Assembly: GCA_963277665.1 (NCBI GenBank) | Contig: OY728165.1 | Span: 1,153,044,050 to 1,153,108,049 of the forward strand | DNA from: Viscum album | Taxonomy: Eukaryota; Streptophyta; Magnoliopsida; Santalales; Viscaceae | Length of the DNA stretch: 64,000 nucleotides | Direction: 5' to 3' | Part shown: one piece after another, positions 23,401 to 37,800 of the stretch | Layout: the number at the start of each line of letters is the position of its first letter | How positions within the stretch are numbered: the stretch's first letter is position 1 | Program-made: the position numbers and the translations under genes | Notes under the pieces: generated by a model | The model's database searches: none | What the model saw: the letters and a program-made list of their open reading frames with translations, nothing else | Told to the model about the DNA's origin: nothing

Positions 23401-23401
23401 C

Positions 23402-26041
23402 TATGAAAACCCTGGCCTTTATTTCATACTTAAACAAGATTTATTAAATAAACTACACTTGATACAACATAGATTATTTAGAGTTATAGTGTATTTGGGG
23501 ATTATTATCATTGAATAAAAATATAAACCATTAAATAAAACATCAATATAGAAAACATTATTTACATGACCACTATATTCCCTCGTACTTAGCATTATGT
23601 GGGATATCCTGAGGACATGCATAAGAAAATAGTTACTTATAAATCTATGTAATGGAATAAACTTGGTATAACATGAGGGATAAAATAAATGATAAAAATA
23701 GTCATATAAATGGAGAACAAGAGATACATGAACATCAAGGAATGATAAATCATGATATTTATAACATGGAAATGTGGCAACAACCCTTAACATGGAATTA
23801 GCATGAGCCCATGATCATTGTACATGAAGAATGAGTAAAACCTCAGTGCACCTGAAGCATGAGTAAACCATCATTTAAACTGAATTATAATGATTAAAAA
23901 CTAATTTCACATGATGTATCATGATACTATACTTTCCCAATGCATTGGAGCGCTATTAGGGCACACCATTTTTAAAACATTTCATTTCATGGATAAGTGT
24001 GCCAAATAGATTATACAACATGGAAGAGATTATCATCATTAATTCAGTGATAATGCGATGTGGAAGACATATATAAATCTTTATAATCAATTAGTAGTTT
24101 TTCATAAAGGTGAATACCATTGATAGAAAAATGGGCATCGTATTCATTACACATTGACATTGTCTTGGAAAATCTTAGTGCAATTTCTGCAGCATAACGA
24201 TAAGAAATAAGTACTCATAAAAAATGGAAAATGAGAGAGAAAGGGGAGTCTCATAAAATATACATGAAATGGTTAGTATTGGGGTCATATGGATACATTA
24301 CTCAATAAAAATAATTAATTTTAGATGCATAATACAGTTGATTTTCTTGATGAGAAAGAGGAGATAGAAATCCCTCTCAAACCATTGGTATGTTAAAGGG
24401 TGTACATGGGAGGAATTAGTGTGAATTAAGTGGTTCTTCCATCATTAAACCACAAAGAGGTAAGTATAGGGGAGGTGATAAGTCATACCCCAACATTTTT
24501 TATTAAAAAAATTGCATAACAACTTAACGAAAATTGGACAAAAAAGGGAAAGGACGAAATCTCTTACTTGGAAGTGTGATACCAATGGCTTGGGAGAGGC
24601 TTGAAAGATGCTTCTTGGGAGCATGGGGAACCGTGGGAGGATTCTAGATAGAGTGTGTAGGATTTGGTCAAACTACAATGGCTTTGATTCAATAGGTATT
24701 GGGAACTTGGGTGGGTATATATTGGAAAGGATGGGTGATTCTTTATTATTTAGTTTTGGGAAACCTCACATTAAACTAATCAAAACCACAAACCAGCAAA
24801 TGGATTTTCTCATAGTTTTTTCTAAATTTGAGTGAGAATTAATATTTTATGAGGCCAATAGACTAACTTTTAAATAAAATTGGGTGGATTATGTGTAGGT
24901 GAGTCACATTCTCAAAGAAAACAATTTAATAAGACAAAATGTTTTATAAGTCTGAAGGGTCCACTATAGCTTTCAAAAATAAATCAAACCCACAAAAAAT
25001 CAAATTATATTAAAGTTAATACATATATTAGTAGGTAATAATGTTTATATTATTTTATTACATCACTATTAGATCATTATGTTGTCGTAAAACACATTAT
25101 ATATGTAAATGGTATTTCACTTTTACCCAAAAATTCCACTCTCTCTGAAAATTATGATTATTACACCATTGGATAATTTCGACATCCTGATTCCCAAAAT
25201 AATATTCACATTATCTAAATAATTTCATATATATTTTTATTTTTTACTTATAAAATAAAAACCAGCATTCTTTGAAATTTCATGTGTTTTGATAAAAACA
25301 ACTTTCAAACCATAATAAAAATTACAATTGCATTCATAAAAAATGAACAATAATTTATATTTAAAAATAATTAATTTATTAATAATCTTTTTAAATATTA
25401 TTTAATTCAAAAATCCATTAATTCCTAAATATATATTTATTAGTTGAATATTAATTGGAAATACTATTTGTTCCATAAAAACTATTTAGTAATAAACAAT
25501 AAGAATATGAATACACATTCATTAAAAAAAAAATAATGTACATAGTCATAATGTAGTGTGTTGTTGCATAATCCCTTATAACACCTGTATAAAACCATAG
25601 GGTATGTTGTGCGATGGTGACCGACTCTTAGGGTAGTTCATATAACATCACTCAGGTGGTAATCTCTATTTACTTCCACTTCTCCCGTATTCAGTTTTGC
25701 TCAAGCTTAACATGTTCATGCTCAGACTGGGCTTGGTCAAGAGCAAATCCCAATGATGCCAGATCCTTTCTGAGCTCTGAAAAATGGGCTCCGTATGAGG
25801 CATATATACTTGATGATTCCATCGCTTCCCTTTTTTGAGTAAATTGGATTTGTTAAAGCCCAATATTTTTACAAATCAGGTGATCACTGTTCAACATCTA
25901 TATTAGCAATGATCATAATTAATAAAATTATTTTAAAATCAAAAAACATAATCCCAATGATGTTCACATTTTATATATACATAATATGAAATTTAATTGG
26001 ATAAAGATGAATATCCATTAATGAATGTTTTGGTCGCTACA
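23402..26041 (-). repeat. Element 4, 5' LTR
   Basis: This is the partner of 15893-18537 with the same landmarks in the same order, ending GGTCGCTACA on the plus strand. Short open frames within are not supported as genes. Confidence 0.85.
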
Positions 26042-28200
26042 TCCCATGATTTTTAAACCAGATGTTAAAAATGCCTGTTTTTATTCCCTATGTGATGATT
26101 GATTCAATTTCAAAGTACGTTTTTAGGGTTATTACATATAAGAAACACTATAACATAGCCACATCCAGTTGAAGGTTTTATAAAGGAATGTATTTTCATA
26201 TAAACTGCTTAATCTATAATTTCTCCAAATCTGTGGATGTATTAATTTTTTTATTGTTATATCAAAGGCATTCAATAATATTTTCTAATCCTAGTACCAA
26301 AAAATAACTGGTCCTTTCACTAAGAGTGACTACAAAAACCCATAACATTAATATACTTTAATTAATGATTTATTACATAATGATTGACATAATAAAACAG
26401 TATACGATCATTATTACTATGGTATTTGGATAATATTGAATATAAAATAAAAAATGAAATGAAATACAAAAATATAATCGTCCGCACCATAACATGCCCA
26501 TACATTCCCTTTATTCTTCTAAAAATGCATGGGATAATCCTGGGACATAGATAAGAAAGGGGTGAGCTATAAATCCCAATAAAAGAATAATGAATGATTA
26601 TTATATGGTAGATTAATATATGTGACCTAAAAGGTATATAATGGTTACCCAAGAGGGGTGATAATCATAAAATTATACAATTAGGCATGATATAACATGA
26701 TAACATAAAGGCAATTTAGAAATGTGGAAACAATATAAATCACGACATTCCAAGGATATCCATGAACAAATAATAACATTGTGTTATTAATATAACCTAT
26801 CATGAACCATAAATTAAATCTAATTAGATAAAAACATTACCAAATAAATTTTGTCACTAAATAAATTTTGTCCCACTCGACACATTAATAATATGTAGAT
26901 TCATAAGTTTTATTAAAAAATCATTCAATATATGGAAATATTCCCTTAATTTTGATCCCCCAATTTTGTATTCATGGATACATAAATGGAATTTCCAAAT
27001 ATATTCATTATTTTAATATCAATTTTAATTCTCTTGAGTGTAAATGTTGAAGATTATTAACTACAAAGAGCGTTTTTATGAAAGACATGTACGATAATTT
27101 CAACAGCATAATGGTGGGGCATAAAGGTTCATTGATGGGATTAATAAAATTTAAATTGGTCTCTCATAAATTTTAAAACCTATGTATAGTATGAAGAATA
27201 TATTTGAATAGAATACAACATGGAAAATTGGAAATTAAAGTAATTTTAAAAATAATGTTCTTGAATAACGTGGTGAATGATAGGATCACTTACCTCTATA
27301 GGATGCTTCTAAAAGATTGTGGAGATATTCTTAAGAGATTTGGGGAACCTTGGTAGGAATATTGAGAGGGATTGTAATATTAATATTTTTTTGGAAGGGT
27401 TTTTAGTTATGATAAATTGTATTTCAGATGAGATTGTACAGATAAAGAATGAATAATTTGATATTAATTTCCAAATAGTGGACATAGACAATATATGGTA
27501 ATGTAATGCAATGAAAAATTATTCCCTTGTTTTTTTGAATTTTTATAATAAATTGGAGTTATATTTATTATTTTAAATGATAATAACCTATATCATTGAA
27601 ATATTTATCATTGTGGTGTGTGAGTGAGTCATGATTTCAACGAATTGTGTTTAAAACCATAAAATATTGTATTGGTTATAATGAATTCTTTAAGGGTTTA
27701 TAAAATTAATAATTTTTTTTCAAAAACAATTTATATTAATGGAGAAATAAAAATTTTATATTTATTAAACTCTATTTAATATATTACTTCAATTTTGGTT
27801 CATTATTATGTCAGAATATATATCATATATGTGTACCATATTTAATTTTTAATCGAAAATTTGGTCATCTCAGAAAATTATGAAACCAATTCACCATTAT
27901 GTAGTTTCAATGTGATGATTCATAAAAGATATTTATTTTATAAAAATACTTATATATATATGATTATTAAATATTTAAATCAAATTACCCATAAATTAAT
28001 AAATACAAGGTTATTTTCAATAATAGTTATCTAACACTTATAATAATATCATTTGAAATCAAAAATTTCTATTTAAATTTATATTTAATAAATATAATAT
28101 AAAAATAATATTTAATTTTATATAGAAGTTATTTCAAATATTATAAAATTTATCAATATGGGTTTCTAGATTGAAACTATATATTTATTAAAAATATATT
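26042..28200 (-). mobile_element. Element 5: leader and 5' LTR fragment of an older element 4 relative
   Basis: 26150-26330 parallels 23240-23410 (leader and primer region: TTCATATAAACTGCTTAAT and ATAACTGGTCCT versus the element 4 equivalents). The region from about 26330 then follows the element 4 LTR: ATGCATGGGATAATCCTGGGACAT near 26525, GGGGAACCTTGGTAGGAAT near 27340, and GAAAATTATGAAACCAATTCACC near 27880. The similarity fades near 28200, and neither the outer end nor the other LTR is identifiable. Because the relative's leader starts exactly where element 4 ends, element 4 probably inserted into it. Confidence 0.6.
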
Positions 28201-31200
28201 TTTGGTTTCATGGTATAATAATATTATTTTTATGAAACTCATTATTTAATTTTTATTTATGGTTTTGGGTCAAAATCCCATTAATGAAAATAAAATATAG
28301 AATCATGTTTATTATATTGGGAAAATAGGGGACCCCAACACGATATAGAGGAAATATCTATAAATAAAAAAATAGAAATATTTATTAAAATGGCCCATAA
28401 TAAAATTTCTATATATATTAAATTTAAAAGTAATATTAGAAAAAGGAGAAAATAATAATAGGTTTATAAAAAAAGATATAAAAACTCATACTATTATGGT
28501 CTTTAAATATTCTTAAATTAAACTAGTCAATACTGAAAGGGTAAGGGGCATTATGGTAAAATTTTCATTTAATAGTTCACTAGAGATGCTATGATCTGTC
28601 ATCTTGGTGAGATTGTAATTTAATTATAAATAATTTCACTCATGAATTGGATTTTGAATCTCACATTGGGATTTGTCATGGTAAGAACCCCATAATGATA
28701 TCTCTGATAGAATATATTAAAATAGGTTTTATATATTGTGATCCTACTAGTTAAGTACCTCACTCCCTTGTCTACATCAAATGTACTTTTTCATAATCAA
28801 TAATAAAATATTGTTAATTGTCTCATGATAACAACTACACTATAATCTTATTTGATGATTAAAAGAATTTTAAAATTGATAAATTGCATAACAGTCCAAA
28901 ATAACCAATATATTTCTTGTGTTATATATATATTTTTCTAATATGGTATTTATTCATTTAAAAATGAAATTTCATTTATAAAAGTTCGGTTCATTAAAGG
29001 GAGGGATTAAACAGTGCACACATTTTCTATTTAAAATTTACACTCTTTAAAAAAACTTTTATGGATGGAAAATATTTATATTATCTATCTTACATATCTT
29101 ATAATTAAATTATATTAGTATTCAATAATGGTAGGGTTAAAATTATTTGAATGCACTGATCCTAATATCTGAAAAATACATCATAGGTACTGTGACCTCG
29201 ATTATCCTCTATCAATAATCATCAACAGAATATATTTTATCTATAAAAAATATTGAAAACTAATATCTTTATTAATCTATATAAAATCAATAATATTTAT
29301 TGTCTTCAATTATTCATCAAAGCATCATTATAGTGGGTTTTTATATTACTTACCTCCAATCACATCATTATCCCCAAAATCTTTATTTCCCACGTACTAA
29401 TGGAATATTTATATTGAAACAAAAAAGATCATCAAGGTTCATCCTGACTCCATGTAATTGGAATTTGAATATTTTTTTTGATATTGTAGAAAGTAATCCT
29501 TGTTCATCACTTGTTCTACATTTCCACTCTTTTATTAGATATTTTCACTATGGTCACATTCACTATGATAACAAGTCTCACTAACTTCTCACAATTTGAT
29601 GCATAATGTATCATGATTGAAATCAAATTAACTATTTATTCTCCAAAAAATCGTTGTTTTATAATTATCCATTACTTAATGAAATATTTTTTTCAAATAC
29701 ATTTTTATTTTCTTTATAGTTTTTTATATATGGGACTCTAATATTTAATTAAACGTGAAATAATATTAAAATATTATTATTTAATATGATTGATACCATC
29801 TAGCCATTAGAATAGTTTTTATAAATAGTATTAACACAATTTAGGAAATTAATGATCTGTTGATGTATCTAAAATATTTTTCAATGTAACAAATTAATTT
29901 GAAATAAAAAAACCATTTTAAATCCATTGAAATATTTTTTTAAAAAACAATTTTTATACACTAAAACATATCTTAGCACAACAAATTAAATAAATATATT
30001 TTTGTTAAAATATATAAAATTAGTTTATATATTATATAATAAATATAATTTTTTATTATTAATTTTAATTGTTTTCGTTGAATAATATTTTAATTAATCT
30101 AATTTTACGTTTACAAACATTATATTAAAAAAAGAAGTTTGGACACTTTTGGTGAACTTATTTTAAATTAATGACAATATTTATTGTGGTAATTTATTAT
30201 AATAAAATTAAATGATTTTTTAAATCATCATGTTATAAGTATCTTAAATTTGTGTTTAGTTAATTTTTTTATAAAGATTCTTTTTAATTAATCATGAAAA
30301 AAACTTTTTTAATTAAGAAATTTATTCTTTGTTACAAGACTTAATAATATTAAAAATATTTAAATCACGTGTACAAAGTAAAATTTGGTCAATTATATTA
30401 ATATTAATAAAATTTATTCCATTGTAACAAATATCATGTTGAATTTGGATATTGAATCATTTTATACATATGAAGTGTTTTTCTTTGGAAAAATGATTTT
30501 CCATTACATTAGTGGGTTTAGTGTTAAATTTAGTTATTTCACATGTGTGATTGGAATATGATAAAATAAATTCTTTATTTTTATTCGTAATCACTATTAT
30601 TATATAATAAGTTTAACATATTCATTTTTCTATATTTAATAATTAAAACAGTAAAAAATAATTACAACAGTCAAGGAAAAAATAGGTTTTCTAAGGGTCA
30701 AACTATATAAATGACTATTAAAAAAACCCAGGACTTGTTAATTTCGTGTTTTAAGATCATATGTTTACCATATAACATTAATGGTCACCGAATGACCGAT
30801 TTTAGAGGCTACTAGTATGTGAAAATGTTCAGTGTGATTCATTATTTTCCAAAATTCCAAGTGTGTCGTATCCCACACTAATAAAAGGAAACCCCTCTCC
30901 TCTTCTCAAAACAATTCCAAATAACATTGGTTCCAAATATTCCAGCTGAAATAATATTATTAATTCCATACCCAATAACAAGTTCTTATATTATGATAAA
31001 AAATGCATTCAAATATGTATTTTATTGCTAACATAAAGAGGTTATCTGAAGAAAATGCATTATTCTTAACCAATTGTTACTGTGTAATTTTTGAACACCA
31101 CTTTAAAATATCCTTAAATCAATATGATATAATAAAATAAATATATATAATATTAAAATATGTTATTTTGTTATTTTCCTGACTTTTATCCATCACCCAT
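28201..31200. other. AT-rich interval without recognisable genes
   Basis: I see runs of A and T, many stops in all frames and no conserved motif. A short less AT-rich part at about 30880-30910 (ACTAATAAAAGGAAACCCCTC) looks like the leader-type text seen in LTRs, but nothing around it supports an element. Confidence 0.5.
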
Positions 31201-31224
31201 CACTCCAATTTTAATAGAAACGGT

Positions 31225-31990
31225 CAATTGTGTGTACAATGAAATAGCTCCTCTAGAACTGAGATAATACATTTTCCATCACCGATTCCTCAGTATTTAA
31301 ATAATGACTGATTTAATGTATATATTAAATATTTGTTAAATAATTATAGTTATTAAATTATAATGTTATTTTTACCTTCTTACCATTCAACCCATATGAA
31401 AACAATAATTTTTCCACTGTGTACAGCAGACTAACGCCTCGTGAAATGATGTGAAGGGTTTTTCATTTTTGTTTTACATAGATGGTAATATGCTTAGAAA
31501 AAATAATTAATTATTATATATTTTTAACATAATTATCCTTTAGTAGTTATTATCTCACATATAACTTATTACATTCTATTATATGGGTGATACAATATCA
31601 TCTCTATTGTGTACGGTGGACAACCACCTCGTGAAGTAATGTAATTTTTTCTCTTATTATTAAAATTGATTTTCACAAGGATTAAATTAATTAACATATA
31701 TGAAATATTTTAATTATTAAATATTATATATGCGTTATAAATTATATACCATTTTCTTGTTTAATGTATCAAAAAATAAAAGAAGTGCTTATTTGAATTT
31801 GTGCTACAGTCTCCATGGATGTTTAATTTCATCTATCTATATCAAAAATTTATGATTGATTTAAAATAAGAATATAATAAAAATTTATGGTATTTAATTA
31901 ATATTTACACTATTTAGGGGATATAAACCTGAAAATTGTACATGGAAGCAATTTATTAAATGATAACATGCTTGAGAAAAACCAGTTATT
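31225..31990. repeat. Short tandem repeat with period about 188 bp
   Basis: TGTGTACAATGAAATAGCTCC (31232), TGTGTACAGCAGACTAACGC (31420) and TGTGTACGGTGGACAACCAC (31607) are spaced 187-188 bases. The second and third share a further CCTCGTGAA.T.ATGT phrase. A weaker fourth phrase TGTGCTACAGTCTCCATGG is near 31800. Between the anchors lies AT-rich filler. The period is close to nucleosome-repeat length. Edges are uncertain. Confidence 0.55.
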
Positions 31991-34640
31991 ACCTAAAACA
32001 ATGTTTTCAAAAAATATTTTTTAATTAACGGGTGAAAATAGGGAATATGTACATAATATATGAAATGATATATATGTGATTCAATGGAATAGATTTATTA
32101 TAAATTTATATTTATGAAACAAGATTCTATATCCCTTTAAGGCATGTTGAACAAGAGGTAATGGATCATCATCTCAAATTGTTTTCATTTACACAAAAAT
32201 TATGTTATACATTTATAATTTTTTATGAAGTGTATATTCATACCCTATTGGATTTTTTTTCATTATGTTATTTATTTTAATTATATTTTATTTTTTTATA
32301 ATTTTATTCATTCATGGTTCCTGCAATTCTAATGTATTCTGAGAAGAAATGGATTTTGGTTTCACATTAATTTTCGGTGTGACACATGCCATATTCACCA
32401 CATGTTTCAATATATAGTTAATATAATACCCATGACTATAATTTATGATGATTATTATAAATATTAATTGAATTTAAATAAGTATATTTTGTTATATATT
32501 TTATGGGACTTATGATTCCAATGCTACCATAATGGAAATAAATTTATGTTATAATCTAATTGTTTATGGGGATTGTTCATGATTAATTTTCCAATGATGA
32601 AATATTATAATATATATAACATGAAAAACTAGAAATTATTATCATATTCTTAGTTACTGAGAATAAATATTTTCCATTCCTTTTCCTCTATTTATAAAGT
32701 GAAGATTCACAATTTATATTATTTAAATAAAATTGAATATATTTATCTCCTGAGTAAAAAAAATAACTTCACTGTCTATGTTTTTCAAATATGTTTTAAA
32801 ACTATTTATTTACTATTTTCAATAATAATTTAATTTAATTTTTAACTGTGTTTTCATCTTTAAAAATGATTTAAAAGGAACCTCCAATGCATTTTTATTA
32901 TGAGTTTCTTTTTTACTTTATATCATAAATTAAAGAAGAATATTTGTTTTAATGCTAATGAAATGGACTAAATATTCCACAGTCAATAGCGATCTATGGT
33001 TTTAATCTACCGTTATATGTTTCCATGATTATTTGAAAAGAAATTGATTTTTATTTTTCATTGAAATTATTGTTTTAGATAAGGATGTTCCATGTCGATC
33101 ATCAATTTTATTTAAAAATTGTTCCATGTGTAATTTCAAAATCATTATCCCTTCAATATAACATTTTTAATGATAATTATACATTGCTAGGGATATGGTT
33201 TGTGTATACCATTATTATTCTTTCACTATTTGATTTATTTTAATGATAAAATGTCATTTATGAAAACTATTTCATTTAAACTTGTTATTCCATGAGTAAA
33301 TTATTATGAAACTTCCTTCTTTTTTTAATGGGTTGTGATGTAATAAAATAAACAAATAGATACGAAACAATATTCATTTCCACATCATATGAGGTGAAGA
33401 AATGATCCTGAAAACTACATATTTTAATGGTTTCTAATATGAAGTGTGTTTTATGATGTTGTCGGACACATATGTATGATTTTACTTATGTGATGGGTGT
33501 TTTCATTATAAATCAACACCAGTGTTTTTAAAATAACCAATGATGATGGGTACACTATAAATAATGAAGGCAGTTACTATATAAAAAACATGGTTGGGAC
33601 CTCTATATCCTAATAATTAATTGGTTAAAGCTTCACATCTCATTAGATAACTATGGGAATCAATTGGATGTGCTTGATCCATTATGGGAAACTTGTCTAT
33701 GTGCATCATCAACATTGGTAAACTTGTGATGAGTTATGATCCAATGTATGAAACTAGGGATGTTAGATGATACGCTATGTTTGATTTTTATGATTATTAA
33801 CCATGACATATTCAAATTTTTCAATACCTTTATTGATTCCACACATTTAAGAAACAAACTTATGGTTGATTGTTTATTATAATTTTACACTATTATGAAT
33901 CATGTCGATTGAAATTATAATTTTTTTACATGAATCATGATTATGACCAATGATAGGTTCGGTGTGGACATATAATATTTTGACTAATACAAAATAAGAC
34001 ACTAACATCACTAAAATTGGCCTCTATTATAGAAAAACATTAATTTATTACTAGAGCTTGATTAAAATATCTTGGATTTTATCTGTTCTAGAAAAAAATA
34101 TAACAATGTCATGTATTAGTGATTTTTTACATTCTAATAAAGAAAAACATTTATCGATGATTTTATTTATCATTGATAAATATGTCCTATTTGAGTGACT
34201 CTATAATCTTTGATAAAGGTGGTCATTTATGATCACAAAAAATGATGATAAATTGACCCCTCCTCAATTATTTTAGAATCACAAATTAATTATACAATTA
34301 TAAATGCAATTATTAGTACAGAAAAAAAATCCATACTGAAGAGTGCTCTTAAATTTTATGCACATTACATCACTATAAATAGTACCAATTAATAAAGATA
34401 AATCAAGTACAAATACAAATTTTAATTTATTTAAAATTATCAACCAACCTACTAGAAAAAATCACAATATTAAGTACATTTAAAACATTGGTTTATATAA
34501 TTACATAATTAATTAATAATTACTATATTCATTAAAATAATTAAATGTACCATAATTATTATCTCCTAACCCCCACTCATGCTATATCCATGTAATTCAT
34601 CCCATATGAAGAAAAATAATTCACCTTTAAAATAAAAAAA
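31991..34640. other. AT-rich interval without recognisable genes
   Basis: No domain, LTR end or primer site is seen. The part at about 34009-34260 has several TTAGTGAT/CATCGATGATTT-like words but no terminal inverted repeat that I can pair. Confidence 0.5.
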
Positions 34641-34879
34641 TATTATATTAGTACTACTATAATGAAATAAATTAAACAACGTGTTGATTTTAAACTGAAA
34701 TATATTTCATACTTGGGGAATTGTGTTTCATATTGTTGTGCGATTGAGTCATTCATGTCACAACAGTTCTAGTTGATGTTATATAATTATCATAGTGAAA
34801 ATTTACTAAATAATTATAATATAAAAATGATAATTAAATTAATTAAGTAGTAAAATATAGAATTATAGAAAAATGTTTT

Positions 34880-37800
34880 AGGATGGGTTGCTCAGTTTTG
34901 GTGAGGAGATGTATGTTTTAAACTAAAATGAGAGTTATATTTTGAAAACGTGTTCTTAGAGTCATAGTGGAAACATTTTGTGTCAAATTGAGGTATACAT
35001 GATTCTTACACATCCCAAATGAATTATGGATGATTTTTATAAATTACGAAATCAATACAATTTCCTTTTATTAGTTTCTAGTATGTCACATGAGTTGTTT
35101 AAAAAAGTACATTTTAAATAGAAAATGAAAACATTGAGTCATTATAATCACATCGTTATTTAATTTAATTCGAAACTAATTCATACGTGTCAAAAATGAA
35201 AGAGTAATTATTTCACAAAATTATTTAGAAAATATGAGCGTGTTGGATCAGTTTTTAGTGAGTGACACTTTTTCAACTGAAATGTTAATATTAATCTCAT
35301 TACAAACATTTTGATCCATACAAGTATCATCATATATCAGATTTAGGATTGGATTATTTTTACCCATAAAAAACCGACCAATGTATCATAATTATAATGT
35401 ATTAAAAAAATTCAAATGATTTTTTTCTTGTTTTCGAGTATTTCAGTTGCATTTTTTACTAAAAATTATTTAAATTTCAAACAAAAAGAACAAAATATAG
35501 TCATAATGATCACACCTATATCATATTTAGATCTTAATAATAATTAAATATAATAATTGACATATGGATAATTTTCATAAAGTATCATGAGAAACTTTAT
35601 TTTGTCCATTGTTTGGAGTATGTCACTTCTATTTATTTACTAAAATGTAATTTTTAAATGGAAACATCCACTTAGAGTCATATCAATCAAATCATGTGTC
35701 AGTTTTTAGTGATAATAATTCCTACACATCAAAAATATTACTTTTGATTCATTTTCGAAAAATTATCAAGACAATCCAATTATGTTTTATTGGTTTTTAG
35801 TGAGTGACTCTTTTTGAACTGAAATGTGAATTTTGAGTAGATAATTAGTACATTAAGGCATAGAATGAACATTCTATATTTGGGTTTGGTTATTCTGATT
35901 CATACACATCAAAAATTACTTCTGGAGAATTATCCTATGTATAAAAATATCATAATGTGTTTTCATGGTTTTGTGTATGTCAGTTTCCATTTTTACAAAA
36001 ATTAATGTCAATTTTATATAAAAAACTCACTAATATTCATACCAGTCACACCATGAACGGAATTTGGGTAAGGATGGTTCTTAAATGTCACAAATTAATT
36101 ATGAGTCATTTTAATAAATTATTCAAAAAACATAAATGATTTTCTTCAGTTTGTAATACGTCACATGTCTGCTTTATTATAATGGTATTTTAATTTGGAA
36201 TCACACACTATGAGACACACTAGTCATATCATGTTTCATTTTAACAAGATATTTATTCATACACGTAAAAAATGACTAATTGATAGTTTTAATAAATTAT
36301 GAAGGAAATAAAGAGTGATTTCTCAGTTTTCAGTGAGTGACACATTTTGAACTAAAATGTCAATTTAAAAATGATAACAGACACTTTGAGTCATATTAGG
36401 CACAAATAGTATCATATTTAGGTCTTCATGTTTCATACATGCCATGAATGTGTTATGCATAGTTTTACTAAAATATCAAAATAAAATGAATGATTTCTTC
36501 AGGTTTTATCATTTTACATGCCTTTTTTAATAAAATTAAATTTCAATTTTAAATATGAAGACACACTTGGTGTCATACATGTCGCATCATCTTTCAGATT
36601 GTGCATTGGATAATTCATAAATGTCATAAATGAATGATGGAAAATTTTTCTATGTTATAAAAATAATCCTATTGTGTTTTATCATATTTGATATTGTTAA
36701 TAGTTTTTTTATTAAAATGACATTTTGAACTGGAAACATGAACATTGATCCATAAAAATCCCATCATGTGTCAATTTTATGGGATACTAATTCCAACATG
36801 TCCTAAATAAAATATGATTCATTTCCTTAAAATATTAAGACAATCATAATGTATTTGATCATTTTTCAGTGAGTGACCATTTTTGAACTCAAATATAATT
36901 TTTAAGTGATAGCTGGTACATTGCATCATACGAGGCACATAATTTATAGAATTGAATTATAGATGTTACCTAAATGTCAAAAATTACTTATGTATCAATT
37001 TTTAATGTATAAAAATAATCTAACAACATTTTCTAGGTTTTGAGTATTTCATATTTTATTTTTACAAAAATTTAAATCAATCGTAAATAAAAAGACTCAC
37101 ATTTTGTCATACATGTCACACCGTGTATCGAATTGAGATGAGGGTAATTAATACTTGAAAATTTTTATATATGGATCATTTAAATAAATTTTCCAAACAA
37201 TTATAATGGTTTTTCATGGTTTTGAGTATATCACTCATTTTGTTAATGTCATTTTAAACAATAAACTTGAACATTGATTCATACTAGTCACATCATTAGT
37301 TGGTTATACATGAAACCAATTAACAAACATCCAAAATGTGTTACTAATTTTTTCCCTAAATTATCAAGACAACACGATCATGTTTGATTGGTTTTCATTG
37401 AGTTCCTCCTTTTGAACAAAAATTTATTTTTTAACTAAGGACAAACACTTTTAGTCATTTCAGGGACATCACGTATCAAATTGAAGTTTAGATGATTTCT
37501 ACATTTGAAAAATGACATATTGTTCATTTTTTTAAGTATACAAAAAATTTCTTCCATGGTTTTTTGTATTCCACTTTTCTTTTAACTAAAATTAATGTAT
37601 GTTTTAAATAAAGAGATAACCTTGGATTCGTATTAGTCACACCATGCATCGGATTAAGGTCTGGATGATTCCTACATCCTAAAAATGACTTATGAACCAT
37701 TTTCCTAAAGTATCAAAATATTATGATTTCATTTTAAATGTTTTTAGTAGGTCATATAAATTTTAAATAAAAATGACATTTTAAACTAGAAACATGAAAC

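Larger units (their letters stand above)
15893..26041 (-). mobile_element. Element 4: Ty3/gypsy chromovirus, full structure, decayed
   Basis: Two LTRs in direct orientation (15893-18537 and 23402-26041, about 2.64 kb each) flank, on the minus strand, a primer site, gag, protease, RT, RNase H, integrase with a chromodomain-like tail, and a purine tract. The LTRs end in ATTACA/CTACA on the plus strand, i.e. TGTAATGACC/TGTAGCGACC on the minus strand. Protease and RT keep their catalytic residues, but many stops and frame changes occur. The flanking 5-mers CCTCA and TCCCA match only 3 of 5, so a target duplication is not convincing. Sampled LTR stretches differ at about 17-30%, making it one of the older insertions. 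Confidence 0.85.

Noticed and set aside
26042..26046. Target-site duplication for element 4 (CCTCA left, TCCCA right)
   Set aside because: Only three of five bases agree, and shifting the edge by two bases does not improve it, so this is not evidence.
28560..28760. Outer end of the element 5 LTR near GAGATTGTAATT or ATTGTGATCC
   Set aside because: Neither is preceded by the landmarks that come before the LTR end in element 4, so the boundary is left open.
34009..34260. Possible CACTA or MITE-type DNA transposon (CACTAAAATTGGCC start, repeated TTAGTGATT-like words)
   Set aside because: I could not find a matching inverted terminal copy or a target duplication, and the words are common in AT-rich DNA.
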